A stretch of DNA of 16,746 nucleotides from an uncultured Actinomycetes bacterium. GTDB taxonomy: Bacteria > Actinomycetota > Actinomycetes > Nanopelagicales > Nanopelagicaceae. Below are positions 12,575 through 16,746 of the stretch, one piece after another. A program made the translations under genes and the position numbers. The notes beneath the pieces were generated by a model, which made no database searches, was not told the origin of the DNA, and saw only the letters and a list, made by a program, of their open reading frames with translations. Positions within the stretch are counted from its first letter, which is position 1. Each line of letters begins with the position of its first letter. The stretch spans positions 1 through 16,746 of the forward strand of contig CAIUAO010000076.1 of the NCBI GenBank assembly GCA_903897155.1, read 5' to 3'.

Positions 12575-14914
12575 GTGCCAAAAGCTTGGACAGATGACGC
12601 GCCAGAACCAATGGCCCTGCAAGAGCACGCGCACCTTCGCGATCCGCTTTCATACAGAATTAAAAAAGCCTTCCTAGGTAAGCCCCTTAACCGTCACACA
12701 CTTTCTCATCAGCGCCTGAGCAAAGTATTTGCTCTAGGAATTCTTTCATCTGACTGTATTTCATCTTCTGCATATGGTTCAGAGCAGATCTTGCTAGCTC
12801 TGCTTCCTGCATTTGGTTTAGCAGCGTTTGGCATCTTGATGCCAATGACAGTAGTTGTGCTTATTGTGTTGGTGATCGTTACCTTCTCTTATAGAGAAGT
12901 TGTTCAGCTATATACAAAATCTGGCGGAGCATACGTTGTATCCAGAGATAACTTAGGGCCGATCTTTTCTCAGATTGCAGCTGTTGCTCTCATGCTTGAT
13001 TACACCGTAACGGTTGCTATCCAATCATCTGCAGGCATTGACGCAATTCTTTCTACATTCAACTCTCTGCAGCCATACAAGGTCGTTATGACCCTTGCAG
13101 TAATCGCGATCTTAACTTTTGGAAACCTGCGTGGAGTAAAAGAAGCTGGCGCAGCTTTTGCTCTTCCTACATATTTCTTTATCTTTTCATTAGTTGTTAT
13201 GTTCGGTACAGGTGCATACAGACTGGCAAATGGAACTCTTCCAAAGTATGACCCGACAACCTTGCATGGGGCTGTTGCCATTGGGCATGCTCAAGGATTA
13301 CTGAGCTTTGCGGCCATATTTATCTTGCTCCGTGCATTTGCTAACGGTGGATCATCACTCACCGGACTTGAAGCAATCTCTGATGGAGTTTCACTATTTA
13401 GAAGTCCAGAGGGTATAAACGCACGAAAGACTTTGGTTGCAATGTCAGCAATTCTTGGCTCATTGGTCTTTGGAGTTTCCTATTTTGCTCATCGCACCTT
13501 TGCCACACCATATGAGTCCGGTTCACCGACTGTAATCTCACAGATAGCCAAAGCAACAATGGGCTCTGCAACATTTGGAACCGTATGGTTCTATGTGGTT
13601 CAAGCAGCAACAATGTTGATTCTGATCACCGGTGCAAACACTGCTTTCTCAGGCTTCCCATACTTAGTGAACTTCGTAGCTAACGATGGATTCTTGCCTA
13701 GACAGCTCACTAAGCGCGGTCACAGACTTGCCTTCTCTAACGGAATTATCGTTCTTGCAACAGGCGCTGTTGCATTAGTACTTATTACTTCTGGTTCTGT
13801 CAATCATCTGGTTGCTTTCTATGCGCTCGGTGTATTTACCGGATTTTCACTTGTTGGTTTTGGTATGGCATCGCGTGCTAGAAAGAACCGCGATAAGGGT
13901 TGGCGCTATCGTGCTGGAATTAATTTACTATCTGGAGTCGTTTCTGCGTTTATCATCGTTATCTTCGCAGTTGTTAAATTTACAGAGGGTGCATGGATAA
14001 TTTTAGCTATCACGCCAGTTTTAGTATTCACCCTGCACAGATTTAATCGCCAGTACCGTAATGAACAGCAAGCTCTACGAATTGATCGCGCAGATTCCAG
14101 AGCATCCACTATTTCTCGCCATGATGTAACCATCCTGGTTGATTCAGTAGATATCGCAACAATCGGCGCAGTCAGATATGCACGCTCGCTTAATCCACGA
14201 AGTGTTGAAGCAGTCCACTTTGTTATCGATGATCAGAGAGCCGACGCAATCAAAAAAGCATGGCTGGAAAACCCAGCATGTGCTGATGTGCCACTTGAAA
14301 TGATTGATTGCCCAGATCGCCGTCTTGCAAATGCCGCTGTCGACTACGCGGTGCGGATGACTGCTGCGCCAGATGTTGAACTTACACTTCTGCTTCCTCG
14401 TCGTTCTTACTCAGGCGCCCTTGGACGAATCTTGCATGACCGTACTGCTGAAGTAATCTCAGCGCCTATTTCACAATTGCCACGTGTTGTTGCAACAATT
14501 ATTCCCTTTGACGTCGACAGAATTATCTCTGGGCACAGTGTTTTGCAACATGAAAACCATTCTGTTGACTCAGCACCTAAGAAGTCACAAACTCGCCGCG
14601 TAGCTGATGAGCCTGCAACACCTGCAGAAACAAGCCACTACGCAGAAGATGTCTTACCTATTTCATCTGCAACATGGCGCCATCGCGCTCACATTCGCGG
14701 AAATGTGACCGCAATTCGCAATGCAGCTGCTAATTCAACTGCGCATGTGGAGATTGAAGTATGGGATGAAACAGGTGGAATTACCTTGCAGTTTATTGGT
14801 CGCAGAGAAGTAACAGGACTTGAGGTTGGTTCAACTATCTGTGCTGAAGGCATGGTTGGTGAAAGCGATGGATCACTAGTGATTCTTAATCCATCGTATG
14901 AAATTATTATTTAA
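12575..14914 (+). CDS. KimA-like APC-superfamily permease with cytoplasmic domain and C-terminal OB-fold
   Basis: The 779-residue product starts at GTG 12575, with AAAGGA shortly upstream. Residues 45-490 form a 12-helix APC-type transporter; SSDCISSSAYGSEQILLAL (58-76) matches the signature of the KimA/YdaO potassium-importer group and its actinobacterial relatives (Rv2690c type). Residues about 515-650 form an alpha/beta cytoplasmic domain resembling a universal-stress-protein fold (VTILVDSVDIATIGAVRYARSLN). A polar linker (655-695) leads to an OB-fold (700-779) containing RAHIRGNVTAI, EVWDETGGITLQFIGRREV and EGMVGESDGSLVILNPSYEI. This last part closely resembles a small stand-alone mycobacterial protein (Rv2694c type). 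Potassium is the likely substrate by family, but amino acids cannot be excluded. The 96-bp leader shows no riboswitch I can recognise. The stop lies 2 bp before the CCA of the convergent tRNA-Ser. Confidence 0.88.
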   Translation: MPKAWTDDAPEPMALQEHAHLRDPLSYRIKKAFLGKPLNRHTLSHQRLSKVFALGILSSDCISSSAYGSEQILLALLPAFGLAAFGILMPMTVVVLIVLVIVTFSYREVVQLYTKSGGAYVVSRDNLGPIFSQIAAVALMLDYTVTVAIQSSAGIDAILSTFNSLQPYKVVMTLAVIAILTFGNLRGVKEAGAAFALPTYFFIFSLVVMFGTGAYRLANGTLPKYDPTTLHGAVAIGHAQGLLSFAAIFILLRAFANGGSSLTGLEAISDGVSLFRSPEGINARKTLVAMSAILGSLVFGVSYFAHRTFATPYESGSPTVISQIAKATMGSATFGTVWFYVVQAATMLILITGANTAFSGFPYLVNFVANDGFLPRQLTKRGHRLAFSNGIIVLATGAVALVLITSGSVNHLVAFYALGVFTGFSLVGFGMASRARKNRDKGWRYRAGINLLSGVVSAFIIVIFAVVKFTEGAWIILAITPVLVFTLHRFNRQYRNEQQALRIDRADSRASTISRHDVTILVDSVDIATIGAVRYARSLNPRSVEAVHFVIDDQRADAIKKAWLENPACADVPLEMIDCPDRRLANAAVDYAVRMTAAPDVELTLLLPRRSYSGALGRILHDRTAEVISAPISQLPRVVATIIPFDVDRIISGHSVLQHENHSVDSAPKKSQTRRVADEPATPAETSHYAEDVLPISSATWRHRAHIRGNVTAIRNAAANSTAHVEIEVWDETGGITLQFIGRREVTGLEVGSTICAEGMVGESDGSLVILNPSYEIII

Positions 14915-14919
14915 TCTGG

Positions 14920-15006
14920 CGGTGGCGGTGGGATTTGAACCCACGGTTCAGTTTCCCGAACACACGCTTTCGAGGCGTGCTCTTTAGGCCACTCAGACAC
15001 ACCACC
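14920..15006 (-). tRNA. tRNA-Ser(CGA)
   Basis: Minus strand: acceptor stem GGTGGTG/CGCCACC (one G-U pair), discriminator G, T arm GTGGGTTCAAATCCCAC, and a class II long variable arm (GTTCGGGAAACTGAAC). The anticodon arm CACGC-CTCGAAA-GCGTG has anticodon CGA, reading UCG. CCA is encoded directly after the discriminator (14919-14917 on the minus strand), unlike the other serine tRNA in this window. It is packed 2 bp from the permease stop and ends 18 bp from tadA. Confidence 0.95.
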
Positions 15007-15024
15007 ACAGGTGAGGATACGCGC

Positions 15025-15474
15025 TTATCTTTGTTGCTGAAAAAACTCTTTCAGTATTCCAGCGCACTGCTCTTCAAGAACTCCTGATACAACTTCTACC
15101 TTGTGTGGGGCACGTGGATCTCTCAAAATATCCCAGACAGAACCAACCGCTCCTGCTTTTTCATCCCATGCACCAAAAATAACTTTCTTCATCCGAGATT
15201 GAGCAATCGCTCCTGCACACATCGCGCATGGTTCTAAAGTAACAATGAGTGTGTGATCATCAAGGCGCCAGTTTTCTGCGATCAAAGCGGCCTCACGCAT
15301 TGCGACTATTTCTGCGTGCGCTGTTGGATCGTTATCAAATTCTCGTAAATTATTACCACTACCAACAATTTCACCAGCTGCATTAATAACTATCGCGCCA
15401 ACTGGAACATCACCGGTTGTCATTGCTTGGCGCGCTAATTCAAGCGCAGCGTTCATCAGTTCAGTCTCTGTCAT
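15025..15474 (-). CDS. tadA: tRNA-specific adenosine deaminase TadA
   Basis: TadA converts adenosine 34 of tRNA-Arg(ACG) to inosine. The 149-residue product has the zinc-deaminase motifs TAHAEIVAMR (zinc ligand H53, proton shuttle E55) and EPCAMCAGA (zinc ligands C83, C86), plus DVPVGAIV near the start and FGAWDEKAGAVGS, all standard. I chose the ATG at 15474 (MTETELMNAALELA) because it fits the mycobacterial amino end. Alternatives are 15483 (MKF) and 15456 (MNA). The chosen start lies 14 bp inside the upstream TadA-associated gene, indicating translational coupling. The C-terminal end EEQCAGILKEFFQQQR matches the family. Confidence 0.95.
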   Translation of the reverse strand: MTETELMNAALELARQAMTTGDVPVGAIVINAAGEIVGSGNNLREFDNDPTAHAEIVAMREAALIAENWRLDDHTLIVTLEPCAMCAGAIAQSRMKKVIFGAWDEKAGAVGSVWDILRDPRAPHKVEVVSGVLEEQCAGILKEFFQQQR

Positions 15475-15940
15475 AAATTTCATCGAACTGATCTGCAAAG
15501 CCCAGGCGTGATGCAAGTGCGCTAATTTGGTCTTCTGGATATAAATCTAAGTCATCACTCATAACTTCTAGCTCCATGCCACTAATTCCTAAATCAGCAA
15601 GCAAATCAATATCTCCACCAGGTTGCGGTTCATCTTCTTCTTCAGGGAAAGGAAGATCAAGTGTGTCAATAAGATCTGCCGCAACTTCATATTCATTGGC
15701 ATATGTGACATCACTGAGCATCATGTTCATATGAGCGCCCCGAGCTCTAGCAATTATGAAAAATTCTTGATCGACAGAGATCAACACAATTGCGCCGCCA
15801 TCTGTTTGTTGTGCTTTAAGTTGATCAATAATCGATGAAAGATCTCTGGTTTCCACTAGACGGGAAACATTCCAGCGCCCATCTTCGTGCCAGGCGATGA
15901 GTCCAAAGTCATCTTCGTTGTAAACGCCGCTGCTCATCAT
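15461..15940 (-). CDS. tRNA adenosine deaminase-associated protein
   Basis: The 159-residue acidic protein begins MMSSGVYNEDDFGLIAWHEDGR and belongs to the family that occurs next to tadA in Actinobacteria and is named after that association. The C-terminal half is rich in Asp/Glu (PFPEEEDEPQPGGDIDLLADLG) and ends in a helix-rich stretch up to YDRD. Its biochemical role is unknown. The same frame stays open upstream to 16288, but that part reads antisense to upp and is a shadow; I place the start at 15940 (or the adjacent ATG at 15937), where the conserved sequence begins. No ribosome-binding site is visible, so a leaderless message is possible. It overlaps tadA and diverges from upp across 63 bp. 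Confidence 0.88.
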   Translation of the reverse strand: MMSSGVYNEDDFGLIAWHEDGRWNVSRLVETRDLSSIIDQLKAQQTDGGAIVLISVDQEFFIIARARGAHMNMMLSDVTYANEYEVAADLIDTLDLPFPEEEDEPQPGGDIDLLADLGISGMELEVMSDDLDLYPEDQISALASRLGFADQFDEIYDRD

Positions 15941-16003
15941 GCGTACATAGTGACACCGAAATAGGCACGCGACAAGGTAGGCGCCCGCGAGTAAAGTGGA
16001 GTT

Positions 16004-16639
16004 ATGAAAGTCCACGTTGCCAACCATCCGCTGATCGCCCACAAGGTCACGGTTCTTCGTGATGAGAGGACGCCCTCTTCCACTTTTCGTGAACTCATCG
16101 GTGAGATCGTCACCCTCTTGGCATATGAAGCAACGCGTGAAGTCAAAACTGTTCCGGTAACCGTCAAGACTCCAGTTGCACAAACCAATGGCACTGCTCT
16201 TGCAAAACCAGATCCTGTTGTCATTCCCATTTTGCGCGCAGGTCTTGGAATGCTGGAAGGGATGGAACGTTTGATTCCATCTGCTCAAGTTGGTTTTCTT
16301 GGAATGGTTCGAGATGAAAAAACTTTGCAGGCATCTACATATGCCAACCGACTTCCCAGTGATCTAACAGGTCGTCAGTGTTATGTTTTAGATCCAATGC
16401 TTGCAACAGGTGGCACGCTGATCGCTGCTATTCATTATCTTCTTGATTTAGGCGCCGCAGATATCACCGCCATCTGCATTATCTCTTCTCCTGAAGGAAT
16501 AGCTGCACTTGAAAAAGAATTCAAAGATCAAAAGGCACTCACAATAGTTACCGCTGCCTTAGATGAAAAGCTCAACGAACAAGGTTATATCGTCCCTGGT
16601 TTAGGGGATGCCGGTGATCGTTTATATGGCGTTGTGTAA
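16004..16639 (+). CDS. upp: uracil phosphoribosyltransferase
   Basis: Upp makes UMP from uracil and PRPP in pyrimidine salvage. The 211-residue product is full length. Motifs: IPILRAGLGMLEGM (74-87), the PRPP-binding loop VLDPMLATGGT (128-138), and the uracil-binding end YIVPGLGDAGDR (195-206). The ATG at 16004 has GTGGAG just upstream. It diverges from the tadA-associated gene. Its TAA overlaps the ATG of the next gene by one base (TAATG), so the two are co-translated. Confidence 0.97.
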   Translation: MKVHVANHPLIAHKVTVLRDERTPSSTFRELIGEIVTLLAYEATREVKTVPVTVKTPVAQTNGTALAKPDPVVIPILRAGLGMLEGMERLIPSAQVGFLGMVRDEKTLQASTYANRLPSDLTGRQCYVLDPMLATGGTLIAAIHYLLDLGAADITAICIISSPEGIAALEKEFKDQKALTIVTAALDEKLNEQGYIVPGLGDAGDRLYGVV

Positions 16640-16746
16640 TGGCCTCTAATAGTCCTGGATATGCAATAACAATCCGTGTTGATGGTCCGCCATCAGCACA
16701 ACCTGTTGCAGAAATTACCGCAGCAATAACTTCTGCTGGTGCGAGC
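16639..16746 (+). CDS. probable NAD-dependent malic enzyme with N-terminal ACT-like domain (3' end outside window)
   Basis: Only 36 codons are present: it begins MASNSPGYAITIRVDGPP and continues to the window edge. The pattern SxSYxITVRxxxP...VxxxTxAVxxAG is how many actinobacterial NAD-malic enzymes begin, with a small ACT-like regulatory domain before the catalytic core. The enzyme would decarboxylate malate to pyruvate. The identification rests on this short stretch alone and could be another ACT-domain protein. The start overlaps the upp stop by one base. Confidence 0.55.
   Translation, partial: MASNSPGYAITIRVDGPPSAQPVAEITAAITSAGAS

Noticed and set aside
15941..16288. Long open frame extending the tadA-associated gene upstream, antisense to upp
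   Set aside because: The extra residues are low-quality translation opposite the conserved upp gene; the recognisable family start (MMSSGVYNEDDFG) is at 15940.
1..16746. CRISPR arrays, insertion sequences, prophage genes or a defence island
   Set aside because: No regularly spaced direct repeats, transposase or integrase motifs, or phage genes were seen; apart from the small block at 1203-3097 the window is housekeeping.

Overview
The window looks like a stretch of a streamlined, low-GC actinobacterial chromosome, most likely from the freshwater acI group (Nanopelagicales). This rests on gene order and protein similarity recognised by eye, not on a search. The genes are typical of Actinobacteria: a GlxR/Rv3676-type Crp, a two-start aspartokinase, the TadA-associated protein, and an SRP RNA beside dnaX and tRNA-Ser. 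Coding density is very high: stop/start overlaps of 1-14 bp are common, convergent genes lie 3-8 bp apart, and no gap reaches 300 bp.

Left part (1-3094). The 3' two thirds of acetyl-CoA synthetase (acs) is followed by a likely terminator. Then comes an accessory block: an AT-rich LuxR-type regulator gene with two GGGAWWWCCC-like dyads in its promoter region, a secreted glycine-rich four-cysteine protein on the opposite strand, and a YefM/RelE-type toxin-antitoxin pair with TGTACA operator repeats.

Middle-left (3098-7477). A minus-strand operon nth - tlpA-like - cvpA-like, each overlapping the next by 4 bp, is divergent from crp. A second minus-strand operon holds a YqeY protein, a 51-residue DUF4177-like protein and a RidA-like protein. 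A calcineurin-like phosphoesterase diverges from yqeY across a 14-bp gap. From memory, acs, marP, tlpA-like, nth, crp, ridA-like, phosphoesterase and yqeY occur in this general order in Mycobacterium tuberculosis (Rv3667 to Rv3688c), so the accessory block sits in a conserved neighbourhood.

Middle (7481-12478). Aspartokinase and aspartate-semialdehyde dehydrogenase overlap by 4 bp and carry out the first and second steps of the lysine/threonine/methionine/diaminopimelate pathway. Aspartokinase has a clear internal start for its beta subunit. Upstream on the same strand lie dnaX and recR (replication and repair), headed by the SRP RNA gene ffs. A tRNA-Ser(GGA) diverges from ffs.

Right part (12575-16746). 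A KimA-like APC permease carries a C-terminal OB-fold that is a separate protein in mycobacteria. Then follow tRNA-Ser(CGA), tadA with its associated gene, uracil phosphoribosyltransferase (upp), and the first 36 codons of what looks like an ACT-containing NAD malic enzyme.

Most of the window is ordinary housekeeping. The points I find most worth following are the LuxR gene with its paired dyads, the permease/OB-fold fusion, the protease-less MarP-like protein, the TGTACA-controlled toxin-antitoxin pair, and the inverted repeat that covers both start codons at 6636-6667.
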